Shown here: in pieces, positions 1 through 8,569 of the stretch
Layout: the number at the start of each line of letters is the position of its first letter
How positions within the stretch are numbered: the stretch's first letter is position 1
Assembly (NCBI RefSeq): GCF_005280195.1
Contig: NZ_SZPR01000009.1
Coordinates: 62,001 to 126,000 of the forward strand
Direction of reading: 5' to 3'
From: Streptomyces galbus
GTDB taxonomy: Bacteria; Actinomycetota; Actinomycetes; Streptomycetales; Streptomycetaceae
DNA length: 64,000 nt
Made by a program: the position numbers and the translations under genes
Notes under the pieces: model-generated
The model's input: the letters and a program-made list of their open reading frames with translations, nothing else
The model's database searches: none
What the model was told of the DNA's origin: nothing

Positions 1-252
1 GTGCGCGGCGAAGGACTGCGCCAGGGCGTCCTGGTCGATCCGCCCGTGCTCGGCGAGGACGGCGACGACGGAGCAGGCCATCTCGGTGTCGTCCGTCCAC
101 TGCCAGGGTCCGGGCGGCAGCTCGCGGCGCTTGAGCAGCGGGACGTTCACCGGGACGAAGAACTGCGAACCCAACGCGTCGCCGACGGCGAGTCCGCGCA
201 GGGCGGCCAGGGCGCGCTCCTGGCGCCCGCGGGAAGAGGTGTCTGAGATCAT
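1..252 (-). CDS. ADP-ribosylglycohydrolase family protein (5' part only)
   Basis: The window holds the first 84 codons of a minus-strand gene that runs off the left edge. The ATG at 252 begins MISDTSSRGRQERALAALRG, followed by GLAVGDALGSQF and WTDDTEMA. These are the N-terminal glycine-rich and Mg-binding T/S-DDT motifs of the DraG/ADP-ribosylglycohydrolase family, which removes ADP-ribose from arginine or related substrates. The rest of the metal site is outside the window, so activity cannot be judged. The next gene, a histidine phosphatase, ends only 13 bp upstream on the same strand, so the two may be co-transcribed. Confidence 0.85.
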   Translation of the reverse strand, partial: MISDTSSRGRQERALAALRGLAVGDALGSQFFVPVNVPLLKRRELPPGPWQWTDDTEMACSVVAVLAEHGRIDQDALAQSFAAH

Positions 253-265
253 CGGTTCTGCCACT

Positions 266-925
266 CTATCCGGTGATCCCGTACGATTCCGGGTCACGCC
301 AGCGGTCGAACGGCCGGTCGAGGGTGTACTTGCCGTCGTCGCCCAGAACGAGCATCCGCATCTCCGCGTTCCCGGGATTGGACAGCGACTCGAACTCGGC
401 GACCGTCCAGTGGAACCAGCGCATGCAGAACAGGCGCATGGCCAGGCCGTGGGTGACGAGGAGGACGTTCGGCGGGTGGTCGGGGGCCTCGAAGCTGCGG
501 AAGAGGCTCTCCAGGAAGTTGCCGACGCGGTCGTAGACGTCGGCGCCGCTCTCGCCCTGGGCGAAGCGGTAGAAGAAGTGCCCGTAGGCGTCGCGGTAGG
601 CCTTCTGCAGGCGCACGTCGTCGCGGTCCTGCCAGTTCCCCCAGTCCTGCTCGCGCAGCCGGGGCTCCTCGCGCACCCGGATCAGCTCCTGGTCGAGGTG
701 GAAGGCGCGCAGGGTCTCGTGCGTGCGCCGGTACGGGGAGACGTAGACGCTGACCTGCTCGCGGCCGAAGACCTCCCGCAGTGTCTTGCCGGTCTCCTCC
801 GCCTGCCGCCACCCGCGCTCGGTCAGCGCGAGGGCATGGTCGGGTTCACGCTCGTACACGGTGTCATCAACATTGCCCGTTGACTCCCCGTGGCGGACAA
901 GGACGATGCGCCGTGGTCGTGCCAT
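266..925 (-). CDS. Histidine phosphatase (phosphoglycerate-mutase-like) family protein
   Basis: A 219-residue cytoplasmic protein. The N-terminal VLVRHGEST carries the catalytic RHG signature (residues about 10-14), and a second active-site histidine lies in the VTHGLAMR segment near residue 160. This is the usual two-histidine core of the phosphoglycerate mutase/histidine phosphatase clan, which forms a phosphohistidine intermediate. The substrate cannot be told from sequence. Length is normal for small family members. It lies just upstream of the ADP-ribosylglycohydrolase gene with a 13-bp gap, suggesting one transcript. Confidence 0.9.
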   Translation of the reverse strand: MARPRRIVLVRHGESTGNVDDTVYEREPDHALALTERGWRQAEETGKTLREVFGREQVSVYVSPYRRTHETLRAFHLDQELIRVREEPRLREQDWGNWQDRDDVRLQKAYRDAYGHFFYRFAQGESGADVYDRVGNFLESLFRSFEAPDHPPNVLLVTHGLAMRLFCMRWFHWTVAEFESLSNPGNAEMRMLVLGDDGKYTLDRPFDRWRDPESYGITG

Positions 926-1023
926 GCCAAAACCCTAGATCGGATGGCGCGCTCGTGAGCACTCGTGCGGGCCCCGTACGGCGTACGTCACACCGGGCGT
1001 GCACCCGGGGTCACAGAACGGGG

Positions 1024-1629
1024 TCAAACGGTCCAGGTGGGTTCCAGCTCGACGATGTCGCCGGTGAGCGAGGCGATGTCGGCCTCCGTCTGCGCGCGCA
1101 GGGCGAGCCGCTCGATGCGCTCGGTCCGGTACTTGCCGTGCTCGGCCTGCGAGCGCCACATCGACAGCACCAGGAACTCATGGCCGGGCGCTTCGGCGAA
1201 CAGGCCGCGGATCATGCCGGGGGAACCGGCCATCGCGGGGTTCCAGACCTTCTCCTGCATCAGGGTGTAGTGCTCGGCCCGGTCCTCGTGGACGCGGCAC
1301 AGCGCCACGCGCAGCAGGTCGGCGTCCGTGAAGCGGGGCTCGAAGCCGGTCTTCACGTCGAAGCGGTGGTCGAAGAGCCGGGCCTGGGGGTCCTTGAAGG
1401 TGCCGGCCTGGGCTGCCGCGAGGCGGTCGTGGGAGCGGGCCATGAAGGAGTCGTAGAAGGCGCGGCTCTCCCAGAACGCGAAGACGTGGGCCACGGACGG
1501 CCGTCGGCGGCTCCAGCCCCCGCCCTGTCCGCGAAACCCCGGCTCCCCCAGAAGCCCCGCCCACTTCCGCTGCCCGCGCTCGAAACCGCGGCGGTCCACC
1601 ACGGTGCAGCGAATCCACTTGACCAGCAC
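1024..1629 (-). CDS. YdbC-like (DUF4937) family protein
   Basis: The GTG at 1629 opens a 201-residue protein starting VLVKWIRCTVVDRRGFERGQ. The open frame extends further upstream, but that part overlaps the promoter region and the start of the divergent TerD gene and looks like shadow coding. I recall near-identical Streptomyces proteins annotated YdbC/DUF4937. Two ABM-like halves seem present: KWIRCTV...HVFAFWES and RVALCRV...FLVLSMWRS, each with an aromatic strand typical of dimeric alpha/beta-barrel monooxygenase-like folds. The function is unknown and no catalytic residues are established. The start choice is moderate because no strong ribosome-binding site is visible. Confidence 0.8.
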   Translation of the reverse strand: MLVKWIRCTVVDRRGFERGQRKWAGLLGEPGFRGQGGGWSRRRPSVAHVFAFWESRAFYDSFMARSHDRLAAAQAGTFKDPQARLFDHRFDVKTGFEPRFTDADLLRVALCRVHEDRAEHYTLMQEKVWNPAMAGSPGMIRGLFAEAPGHEFLVLSMWRSQAEHGKYRTERIERLALRAQTEADIASLTGDIVELEPTWTV

Positions 1630-1807
1630 CGCGCCATCGTAAGGCCAGCGGGCGTGGCGTCGGTCACGCTGAGCGCACCTCTGGCGCACGGACACGTACG
1701 CGCGCGTGGCAGGATGGACAACCCGCCCCGGGTATCGGTCAGTTAAGGCCGACGATCGACCGGGAACGGGCGGACGGGCACATGGGGAGACGGGGAAGGG
1801 GAGCCTG

Positions 1808-2341
1808 GTGAACGGTCTCAACAAGGGGATCCGCAAGGTCGAAGCCGCGGTCAAGTGGGATCCGAGCCCGGCCGGGCAGCCGCCCACCGACCTCGACATC
1901 GTTGCCGCCACCTACCTGGCGGACGACCCGCACGGCGAACCCGCGTACGTGGTGCACTTCGACAGCCGTTCCCCCGACGGCACGATCTACCTCAACCGGG
2001 ACAGCACGGACGGCAAGGGCTTCGGCTGGGACGAGGTCCTCACGGTGGAGCTCGAGCGGCTGGACGCGCGGTACGCGCGCGTGGTGGTCGGTGTGGTGAT
2101 CCAGCAGCGGCCCGCCCACCGCACGTTCGTGAGCGTGGTCAACCCCGGCTTCCGGGTGCGCGAGGGCTACTCCGTCCTGGCCGAGGGCGACTTCGGCTCC
2201 GTCCTCGGCGCCACGGCGGCGACGTTCGCGGACTTCGTGCGCGACCCGGCGGAGGGGTGGACGTTCCGCGACGGCGTGCGGGGTTACGAGGACGACCCGG
2301 TGACGTTCACCCGGTTCATGGGCGGGCTCGGCCAGGCGTGA
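1808..2341 (+). CDS. TerD family protein
   Basis: The GTG at 1808 follows a good AAGGGGAG site and gives a 177-residue protein. It shows the TerD/TerZ arrangement: an early VKWDPSP strand, TDLDIVAATYL, then SPDGTIYLNRDSTDGKGFGWDE, where acidic residues form the calcium sites in characterised TerD proteins, and a VVVGVVIQQ strand. TerD proteins occur in tellurite and stress-response complexes; Streptomyces encode many, several tied to Ca2+ and differentiation. No other ter gene is adjacent, so this looks like a solitary paralogue. It is transcribed divergently from the YdbC-like gene. Confidence 0.88.
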   Translation: MNGLNKGIRKVEAAVKWDPSPAGQPPTDLDIVAATYLADDPHGEPAYVVHFDSRSPDGTIYLNRDSTDGKGFGWDEVLTVELERLDARYARVVVGVVIQQRPAHRTFVSVVNPGFRVREGYSVLAEGDFGSVLGATAATFADFVRDPAEGWTFRDGVRGYEDDPVTFTRFMGGLGQA

Positions 2342-2415
2342 GGCGTGCGCGGAGCTGAGGGGGCGCGCTGCTGCGGCAGGCGCCCGCTCTCCTCGCCTCC
2401 TGCCTCTTCCCCGGG

Positions 2416-3111
2416 TCAGCCCGCGCTGTTCCAGCCGGGTACGGTCGGCAGGACACGCTCGGCGACGCGCAGCAACGCGGCGTCGTCGGGCGTCACGTTG
2501 TCCTGGCGCCAGATCACGATCTCGAGGGAGCCGCCGCCGTCCTTGGCGCTCGGCGCGACCATCAGGCAGCGGGCGATGCCACCCGGGGCGCTGCTCGCCT
2601 TCTTGCCGCCGAGGTTGAAGCTGAGCTCGATGGTCCGGTCCGAGTAGAGGACCGCAGGGTGTCCGAGGAGGGTCTTCTTCTCGGCGTTGTGGCCCAGGAG
2701 CGTGCCCATCCGCGCGACCGGGATGTCGTCGTACGAGGCGGACAGCTTCACGGAGTAGGTGTCCAGGTCGACACTGCCCTCGGGGGTGGTGATCTTGGTG
2801 CCGCCGGCGAGGGTGAAGGAGCTCTCGTTGCCGTTGGCGCTCCGCGCGCGCTCGGCCGGCGTGCCGAGGAGCGTGGGCAGGTCCGGGCGGTTGAGCGCCT
2901 CGCACAGTTGCGCGCCGGAGACCCGTTGCGCCCGCGGGGGCGCGCTCGACGAGGAAGAGCACACGGCCGGCTTCCCTTCGTCGGACGTGTCGCCCACGGC
3001 ATCCCCCAGCGCCCAGAGCCCCACCGCGAGGCCGCCGACCAGCAGCAGCGCCGCGGCCGCCTGGGCGCCCGCACTCGTCGTCTTCTCCGGTTCGGCGGCA
3101 CCGTCGGTCAT
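2416..3111 (-). CDS. DUF6215-like protein with N-terminal membrane anchor
   Basis: A 231-residue protein from the ATG at 3111, preceded by a GGTGGGGGAC purine-rich site. Residues 16-38 (AQAAAALLLVGGLAVGLWAL) form one transmembrane or signal-anchor helix, followed by a Ser-rich stretch and an extracytoplasmic domain with a conserved SGAQLCEALNR segment. I recall this as the DUF6215 family, widespread in Streptomyces and of unknown function. In-frame upstream starts exist, but they lack a better ribosome-binding site. It converges toward the TerD gene with a 74-bp gap. Confidence 0.78.
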   Translation of the reverse strand: MTDGAAEPEKTTSAGAQAAAALLLVGGLAVGLWALGDAVGDTSDEGKPAVCSSSSSAPPRAQRVSGAQLCEALNRPDLPTLLGTPAERARSANGNESSFTLAGGTKITTPEGSVDLDTYSVKLSASYDDIPVARMGTLLGHNAEKKTLLGHPAVLYSDRTIELSFNLGGKKASSAPGGIARCLMVAPSAKDGGGSLEIVIWRQDNVTPDDAALLRVAERVLPTVPGWNSAG

Positions 3112-3210
3112 GTCCCCCACCTGCACTCCCTGTCCCCCCACTTGTAGTGCGCCTGACATCGCGCCGGTGGAGCCTAGCCGGTGATCGTTCCGCGGCAAAC
3201 AGGAAAAGAA

Positions 3211-3240
3211 GCGGGGGGACCACCGTGGTGGTCCCCCCGC
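3211..3240 (-). terminator. Strong hairpin downstream of nrdJ
   Basis: A perfect inverted repeat with GCGGGGGGACCACC on the left arm and its complement on the right, centred on GT, lies 33 bp past the nrdJ stop. The 14-bp GC stem is a likely factor-independent terminator of the Streptomyces type, without a long U-tract. Confidence 0.75.
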
Positions 3241-3272
3241 TCAGCGAGGTACCGGTCGGACCGGTGCCGGGG

Positions 3273-6167
3273 TCAGCTGCAGCCGCTGGTGGAGCCGCAG
3301 CCCTCGCAGATGTAGCAGGAGCCGGCGCGCTGCATCTTCGTACCGCAGGAGAAGCAGAGCGGGGCGTCGGCCTGGATGCCGAGCTGCATCTCGACCAGTT
3401 CGGCGCTGGTGTGGGCCTGCTTGGGGGCGGGCTTGGCCGTCTCGGTGGACGCCTTGGGGGTGGCCACCGCCTTCAGGTCCGTCTGGCGCGGCGCCGACTG
3501 GGCGAGGCCCTCCACGTCGACGTCCTCCTCGGCCGCCTCGTAGGAGCCGGTCTCCAGGTGACGCTGGCGCTCCTCGGCCGAGTGGATGCCGAGCGCGGAA
3601 CGCGTCTCGAACGGCAGGAAGTCCAGCGCGAGGCGGCGGAAGATGTAGTCGACGATCGACTGCGCCATCCGCACGTCCGGGTCGTCCGTCATACCGGCCG
3701 GCTCGAAGCGCATGTTGGTGAACTTCGAGACGTACGTCTCCAGCGGCACGCCGTACTGCAGGCCGACGGAGACGGCGATGGAGAAGGCGTCCATCATGCC
3801 CGCGAGGGTCGAGCCCTGCTTGGACATCTTCAGGAAGACCTCGCCCAGCCCGTCGTCCGGGTAGGAGTTGGCCGTCATGTAGCCCTCGGCGCCGCCGACG
3901 GTGAAGGACGTGGTGATGCCGGGACGTCCCTTCGGGAGGCGCTTGCGGACCGGGCGGTACTCGACGACCTTCTCGACCTTGGTCTCGACGGCGGCGGGCG
4001 CCTCGGTCTTGGCCTCGGCCTTGTCGTCGCCCTTCGTCTTGGCGGACAGCGGCTGGCCGACCTTGCAGTTGTCGCGGTAGATCGCGAGGGCCTTGACGCC
4101 GAGCTTCCAGGCCTCGTAGTAGATCTCCTCGACCTCCTCGACGGTCGCCGTCTCCGGCATGTTGACCGTCTTGGAGATCGCGCCGGAGATCCACGGCTGG
4201 ATCGCGGCCATCATGCGGACGTGGCCCATCGGGGAGATGGCACGCTCGCCCATGGCGCAGTCGAACACCTCGTAGTGCTCGGGCTTGAGGCCGGGGGCGT
4301 CGATCACATTGCCGTTCTCGGCGATGTGGGCGACGATCGCCTCGATCTGCTCCTCCTGGTAGCCCAGGCGGCGCAGGGCCTGCGGGACGGTGCCGTTGAC
4401 GATCTGCATCGAGCCGCCGCCGACCAGCTTCTTGAACTTCACGAGCGCCAGGTCGGGCTCGACGCCGGTGGTGTCGCAGGACATCGCCAGGCCGATGGTG
4501 CCGGTCGGGGCGAGCACCGACGCCTGGGCGTTGCGGAAGCCGTTGCGCTCACCGAGGCGCAGGACGTCCTGCCAGGCCTCCGTGGCGGCGGCCCACACCG
4601 GGGTGTCCAGGTCGTCCATGCGCAAGGCCGTGCCGTTGGCGTCGGAGTGCTGCTTCATGACGCGGTTGTGCGCGTCGGCGTTGCGGGCGTAGCCGTCGTA
4701 CGGGCCGACGACGGAGGCCAGTTCGGCGGAGCGGCGGTAGGCCGTGCCGGTCATCAGGGAGGTGATGGCGCCGGCGAGGGCACGGCCGCCGTCGGAGTCG
4801 TAGGCGTGACCGGTCGCCATCAGCAGGGCGCCGAGGTTGGCGTAGCCGATGCCGAGCTGGCGGAACGCGCGCGTGTTCTCGCCGATCTTCTGGGTCGGGA
4901 AGTCCGCGAAGCAGATCGAGATGTCCATCGCGGTGATGACCAGCTCGACGACCTTCTGGAAGCGCTCGGTCTCGAAGGACTGGGTGCCCTTGCCGTCGTC
5001 CTTCAGGAACTTCATCAGGTTCAGCGAGGCGAGGTTGCAGGACGTGTTGTCCAGGTGCATGTACTCGCTGCACGGGTTCGACGCGGTGATCCGGCCGGAC
5101 TCGGGGCAGGTGTGCCAGTTGTTGATCGTGTCGTCGTACTGGATGCCGGGGTCGGCGCAGGCCCAGGCCGCTTCGGCGATCTTGCGGAAGAGCGCCTTGG
5201 CGTCGACCTCCTCGATCACGTCGCCGGTCATGCGCGCACGCAGGCCGAACTTGCCGCCCTGCTCGACCGCCTTCATGAACTCGTCGTTGACGCGGACCGA
5301 GTTGTTGGCGTTCTGGTACTGGACGGACGTGATGTCGTCGCCGCCCAGGTCCATGTCGTACCCCGCGTCGCGCAGGACGCGGATCTTCTCCTCTTCCTTC
5401 ACCTTGGTCTCGATGAAGTCCTCGATGTCCGGGTGGTCGACGTCGAGGACGACCATCTTCGCCGCGCGGCGGGTGGCACCACCGGACTTGATGGTGCCGG
5501 CGGAGGCGTCGGCGCCGCGCATGAAGGAGACCGGGCCGGAGGCGTTGCCGCCGGAGGAGAGCAGCTCCTTGGAGGAGCGGATGCGGGAGAGGTTCAGGCC
5601 GGCGCCGGAGCCGCCCTTGAAGATCATGCCCTCTTCCTTGTACCAGTCGAGGATCGACTCCATGGAGTCGTCGACGGACAGGATGAAGCAGGCGGAGACC
5701 TGCTGCGGCTGGGGCGTGCCGACGTTGAACCAGACGGGGCTGTTGAAGCTGAAGATCTGGTGCAGCAGGGCGTAGGCCAGTTCGTGCTCGAAGATCTCGG
5801 CGTCCGCGGGCGAGGCGAAGTACTTGTAGTCCTCACCGGCCTTGCGGTACGTCTTCACGATGCGGTCGATCAGCTGCTTGAGGCTGGTCTCGCGCTGCGG
5901 GGTGCCGACGGCCCCGCGGAAGTACTTGCTGGTGACGATGTTGACCGCGTTCACCGACCAGAAGTCGGGGAACTCGACGCCACGCTGCTCGAAGTTGACC
6001 GAGCCGTCGCGCCAGTTGGTCATGACGACGTCACGGTGCTCCCAGGCCACCTCGTCGTACGGGTGCACGCCGGGGGTGGTGTGGATGCGCTCGATACGCA
6101 GCCCCTTGGTGGCCTTGGTCCCCTTGGCCCGGGAACCTCGTGCCGGACCGCTCGCCGTCTCTGTCAT
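3273..6167 (-). CDS. nrdJ: Vitamin B12-dependent (class II) ribonucleoside-diphosphate reductase
   Basis: A 964-residue class II reductase that makes deoxyribonucleotides with adenosylcobalamin and needs no oxygen. The ATG at 6167 is preceded by GGGAGG. Visible hallmarks are ACFILSVDDS (redox cysteine), SNPCSEYMHLDNTSCNLASLN (active-site Cys/Glu region), APTGTIG, and a C-terminal zinc-ribbon-like tail with four cysteines (CFSCG...CYICEGCG) ending in redox cysteines. Length matches Streptomyces NrdJ. An Ala/Glu/Lys-rich linker lies around residues 715-740. It lies 165 bp downstream of nrdR on the same strand, matching the described nrdRJ operon. Confidence 0.98.
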   Translation of the reverse strand: MTETASGPARGSRAKGTKATKGLRIERIHTTPGVHPYDEVAWEHRDVVMTNWRDGSVNFEQRGVEFPDFWSVNAVNIVTSKYFRGAVGTPQRETSLKQLIDRIVKTYRKAGEDYKYFASPADAEIFEHELAYALLHQIFSFNSPVWFNVGTPQPQQVSACFILSVDDSMESILDWYKEEGMIFKGGSGAGLNLSRIRSSKELLSSGGNASGPVSFMRGADASAGTIKSGGATRRAAKMVVLDVDHPDIEDFIETKVKEEEKIRVLRDAGYDMDLGGDDITSVQYQNANNSVRVNDEFMKAVEQGGKFGLRARMTGDVIEEVDAKALFRKIAEAAWACADPGIQYDDTINNWHTCPESGRITASNPCSEYMHLDNTSCNLASLNLMKFLKDDGKGTQSFETERFQKVVELVITAMDISICFADFPTQKIGENTRAFRQLGIGYANLGALLMATGHAYDSDGGRALAGAITSLMTGTAYRRSAELASVVGPYDGYARNADAHNRVMKQHSDANGTALRMDDLDTPVWAAATEAWQDVLRLGERNGFRNAQASVLAPTGTIGLAMSCDTTGVEPDLALVKFKKLVGGGSMQIVNGTVPQALRRLGYQEEQIEAIVAHIAENGNVIDAPGLKPEHYEVFDCAMGERAISPMGHVRMMAAIQPWISGAISKTVNMPETATVEEVEEIYYEAWKLGVKALAIYRDNCKVGQPLSAKTKGDDKAEAKTEAPAAVETKVEKVVEYRPVRKRLPKGRPGITTSFTVGGAEGYMTANSYPDDGLGEVFLKMSKQGSTLAGMMDAFSIAVSVGLQYGVPLETYVSKFTNMRFEPAGMTDDPDVRMAQSIVDYIFRRLALDFLPFETRSALGIHSAEERQRHLETGSYEAAEEDVDVEGLAQSAPRQTDLKAVATPKASTETAKPAPKQAHTSAELVEMQLGIQADAPLCFSCGTKMQRAGSCYICEGCGSTSGCS

Positions 6168-6201
6168 GCCGCCTCCCTGTACAGGCAAAAACGCCCTGAA
6201 A

Positions 6202-6222
6202 TGCCACGATGTTCCCGTGGCA
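6202..6222 (-). other. Hairpin in the nrdR-nrdJ spacer
   Basis: A 7-bp perfect inverted repeat, TGCCACG/CGTGGCA with a 7-nt loop, lies in the 165-bp spacer between nrdR and nrdJ, about 35 bp before the nrdJ start. It could be an intercistronic processing or partial attenuation element. Neither a cobalamin riboswitch nor a second NrdR box was recognised here. Confidence 0.4.
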
Positions 6223-6333
6223 CGGTGATGTGTCTGGTAGTGCGGGCACCCACGCGCTGCCGCCCGCACCTGGTCTTGTCAACGCCGCCGCCCGGCCGGC
6301 CCCCGGTATCGGGGCCCGGCTGTGGCCCTTCGG

Positions 6334-6909
6334 TCAGTCGGCGGCCCGGGCGGGCTCGGGGACCTGAACGGCTCCCCCTGGCCCCCCGTCGTCTTGTCGG
6401 CTCCCCGCGACGGTTCCGCCGCCCTCGCGGCCGCCGCCCGCGTCGTCGTCCGCAGTGGGGGGCCCGGTCTGGTCCCTGAGCTCCGCGATGGCGGCCTCGA
6501 AGTCCTCGAGCGAGTCGAAGGCCCGGTAGACGGAGGCGAACCGCAGATACGCGACGAGGTCGAGTTCCTGCAACGGGCCGAGTATGGCCAGCCCCACGTC
6601 ATGGGTGGTCAGTTCGGCGCTCCCGGTGGCGCGCACCGCCTCTTCGACCCGTTGGCCGAGCTGGGCGAGTGCGTCCTCGGTGACAGGCCGCCCCTGGCAT
6701 GCCTTGCGCACGCCGTTGATGACCTTGGTACGGCTGAACGGCTCGGTGACTCCGGACCGCTTGACCACCATCAGTGAACAGGTCTCCACCGTCGTGAAGC
6801 GACGGGAGCAGTCGGGACACTGACGGCGCCTGCGGATCGACGTGCCGTCGTCGGTCGTACGACTGTCGACGACACGGCTGTCGGGGTGCCTGCAGAAGGG
6901 GCAGTGCAT
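6334..6909 (-). CDS. nrdR: Transcriptional repressor NrdR
   Basis: A 191-residue repressor of ribonucleotide reductase genes that senses ATP/dATP. The N-terminal zinc ribbon is [17 protein letters not shown]...CPDCSRRF (four cysteines), followed by an ATP-cone with [24 protein letters not shown]. The start chosen is the ATG before HCPFC, with GGAGGG and GGAG upstream; a TTG three codons earlier is also in frame. The C-terminal 40 residues are Gly/Asp-rich and poorly conserved, making it longer than the ~150-residue family norm. It is the first gene of the nrdRJ unit and probably autoregulated through the sites at 7017-7063. Confidence 0.97.
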   Translation of the reverse strand: MHCPFCRHPDSRVVDSRTTDDGTSIRRRRQCPDCSRRFTTVETCSLMVVKRSGVTEPFSRTKVINGVRKACQGRPVTEDALAQLGQRVEEAVRATGSAELTTHDVGLAILGPLQELDLVAYLRFASVYRAFDSLEDFEAAIAELRDQTGPPTADDDAGGGREGGGTVAGSRQDDGGPGGAVQVPEPARAAD

Positions 6910-7016
6910 GATCTCCAACCCTCCTCACAGCAGACTCAACAGCCTCGTGGGCCACATGAGCCCCTCGAAGCAGCCCCCAGCATAGGCGATCGCCGCGCGT
7001 CCGAAGACACCGGGGA

Positions 7017-7032
7017 CCACAACTTCTGGGCC
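7017..7032 (-). promoter_or_regulatory. NrdR box 2 (nrdR-proximal)
   Basis: Reading the minus strand, GGCCCAGAAGTTGTGG resembles the palindromic NrdR box (acaCwAtATaTwGtgt). Its start lies exactly 31 bp from the equivalent position of the second site. This is three helical turns, the spacing reported for NrdR box pairs. Confidence 0.7.
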
Positions 7033-7047
7033 GCTGGTGACATCCAA

Positions 7048-7063
7048 CCACTACATCTAGGGC
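7048..7063 (-). promoter_or_regulatory. NrdR box 1
   Basis: On the minus strand GCCCTAGATGTAGTGG matches the NrdR-box palindrome better than its partner at 7017-7032. The pair lies about 110-155 bp upstream of nrdR and probably overlaps its promoter. Confidence 0.75.
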
Positions 7064-7537
7064 TTGGTTCATACATGCAGGATGTGTCGCGTGTCGCAGT
7101 CGGAGCCCTCACGCACCGCTGCCCGGCCGTCACGCCGAGCGTCCGGGACGCGACATGATCGCGCCCGCTCCGCACCCGCGCGACCACGGAACGGAGCCGC
7201 CACGCGCACGCGTACGGGCGCCCGACGGCACCGGCGCGGACGCGCGCGCGTGGCGCGTGTGCGCGCACCACGAAGCCGTCGGTACGCCCGCGTGGGGCAC
7301 ACCGCGCGGGCGGTTACGGAGATACCGTGAGCGCCGCAAGGAGGAGCGGTGCGACTCCCGCGCAGGGCCGGGCCGGGTCCCGGCGAGCGGGACGACGGAT
7401 GGCAGACTGGCCACGGATCGCGAGGCCGGCGACCCCGGCGGTGAAGAGTACAACGATGGGCTCTTCCGTCCGCCACGAAGCAGCGTCAGCTATACACCCG
7501 GACACATGATCAGGTCCGGTTATCCGCGGTTTTTAAC

Positions 7538-7553
7538 TCGAACGTGTGTTTGG
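7538..7553 (+). promoter_or_regulatory. LexA (SOS) box upstream of lexA
   Basis: TCGAACGTGTGTTTGG is close to the actinobacterial LexA operator TCGAAC-N4-GTTCGA, with a perfect left half and a GTT core in the right half. It lies 60 bp before the lexA start, as expected for autoregulation. Confidence 0.8.
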
Positions 7554-7612
7554 CGCAACCTTTCGAAAGCATCTACCGTTGTCCAGCAGGGAGACCATCG
7601 AGAGGGGCCGAC

Positions 7613-8398
7613 GTGACCACCACCGCAGACAGCGCCACCATCACCACCCAGGACCGCTCCCAGGGCCGACTCGAGCCGGTGCATGGGATGAACGAAGCCG
7701 TAGCCGTGAGTCCCGAGGGGCACAAGCGCTCCCTGCCAGGCCGACCTCCAGGCATCCGTGCCGACAGCTCGGGACTCACCGACCGTCAGCGCCGGGTGAT
7801 CGAGGTCATCAGGGACTCCGTGCAGCGCCGGGGGTACCCGCCGTCGATGCGCGAGATCGGCCAGGCGGTGGGTCTGTCCAGCACGTCTTCGGTCGCCCAC
7901 CAGTTGATGGCGCTGGAGCGCAAGGGCTTCCTGCGTCGCGACCCGCACCGCCCGCGCGCCTACGAGGTGCGCGGCTCGGACCAGGCCGCGCAGGTCCAGC
8001 CCACGGACACCGCCGGCAAGCCCGCCGCGTCGTACGTCCCGCTCGTCGGCCGGATCGCCGCCGGTGGCCCGATCCTCGCCGAGGAGTCGGTCGAGGACGT
8101 CTTCCCTCTCCCCCGCCAGCTCGTCGGTGACGGTGAGCTGTTCGTGCTGAAGGTCGTCGGCGACTCGATGATCGAGGCCGCGATCTGCGACGGCGACTGG
8201 GTCACGGTCCGCCGCCAGCCGGTCGCCGAGAACGGCGACATCGTGGCCGCCATGCTCGACGGCGAAGCGACCGTCAAGCGCTTCAAGCGCGAGGACGGCC
8301 ACGTGTGGCTGCTCCCGCACAACTCGGCCTACGAGCCGATCCCCGGCGACGACGCGACGATCCTCGGCAAGGTGGTGGCCGTTCTGCGCCGCGTCTGA
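7613..8398 (+). CDS. lexA: LexA repressor, SOS regulator
   Basis: A 261-residue LexA from the GTG at 7613, with GAGGGG six bases upstream. An unconserved N-terminal tail of about 50 residues precedes the winged helix ([20 protein letters not shown]...[21 protein letters not shown]). The C-terminal S24 domain has the self-cleavage Ala-Gly in GRIAAGGPI, the catalytic serine in VGDSMIEA and the lysine in EATVKRFK, so it should be fully autoproteolytic upon RecA activation. It lies divergent from nrdR and convergent with dinG. An in-frame ATG further upstream would overlap the LexA box and is unlikely to be used. Confidence 0.98.
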   Translation: MTTTADSATITTQDRSQGRLEPVHGMNEAVAVSPEGHKRSLPGRPPGIRADSSGLTDRQRRVIEVIRDSVQRRGYPPSMREIGQAVGLSSTSSVAHQLMALERKGFLRRDPHRPRAYEVRGSDQAAQVQPTDTAGKPAASYVPLVGRIAAGGPILAEESVEDVFPLPRQLVGDGELFVLKVVGDSMIEAAICDGDWVTVRRQPVAENGDIVAAMLDGEATVKRFKREDGHVWLLPHNSAYEPIPGDDATILGKVVAVLRRV

Positions 8399-8442
8399 GC
8401 ACGGCGACGGGCGGGCCTCTCCTCGCCTGTCCCCCTGTGACT

Positions 8443-8476
8443 GGGCCCCGGGATCCCTGCGCCGGTTCCGGGGCCC
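8443..8476 (+). terminator. Possible lexA terminator
   Basis: The inverted repeat GGGCCCCGG/CCGGGGCCC, a 9-bp GC stem with a 16-nt loop, lies 44 bp after the lexA stop, in the convergent gap with dinG. Confidence 0.5.
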
Positions 8477-8541
8477 TGTGCTGTGCCGGCCTGTCGGCGC
8501 CCACGGCCTGAGGGCCATCCTGCGTCGAACGCTACGAGCCA

Positions 8542-8565
8542 GGGCCGGTGCGCGGGCACCGGCCC
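8542..8565 (-). terminator. Hairpin at the dinG 3' end
   Basis: A perfect 10-bp stem, GGGCCGGTGC/GCACCGGCCC with a 4-nt loop, lies immediately past the dinG stop. It could terminate dinG and, in the other direction, lexA. Confidence 0.7.
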
Positions 8566-8569
8566 GCGC

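Larger units (their letters stand above)
6910..7612. other. nrdR-lexA divergent intergenic region (703 bp)
   Basis: This stretch separates the divergent nrdR and lexA genes. It contains two NrdR-box-like sites near nrdR and one LexA box near lexA. The middle (about 7130-7480) has open frames on both strands, but they are Arg/Pro/Ala-rich and lack recognisable domains or good ribosome-binding sites, so I do not call a gene. Alternating CG runs around 7190-7280 are the only notable composition. Confidence 0.6.

Noticed and set aside
3147..6479. 1110-residue plus-strand open frame opposite nrdJ
   Set aside because: Its composition (Val/Leu/Gly/Asp/Arg-rich, no domain) is the antisense reading of a GC-biased gene; nrdJ on the other strand is unmistakable.
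6168..7050. Cobalamin riboswitch upstream of the B12-dependent reductase
   Set aside because: No B12-box-like conserved sequence recognised. From memory the riboswitch in S. coelicolor controls nrdABS, not nrdRJ.
7155..7616. Possible 153-residue gene in the nrdR-lexA gap
   Set aside because: Arg/Pro/Gly-rich, no domain, would run through the LexA box and into the lexA start; more likely noncoding.
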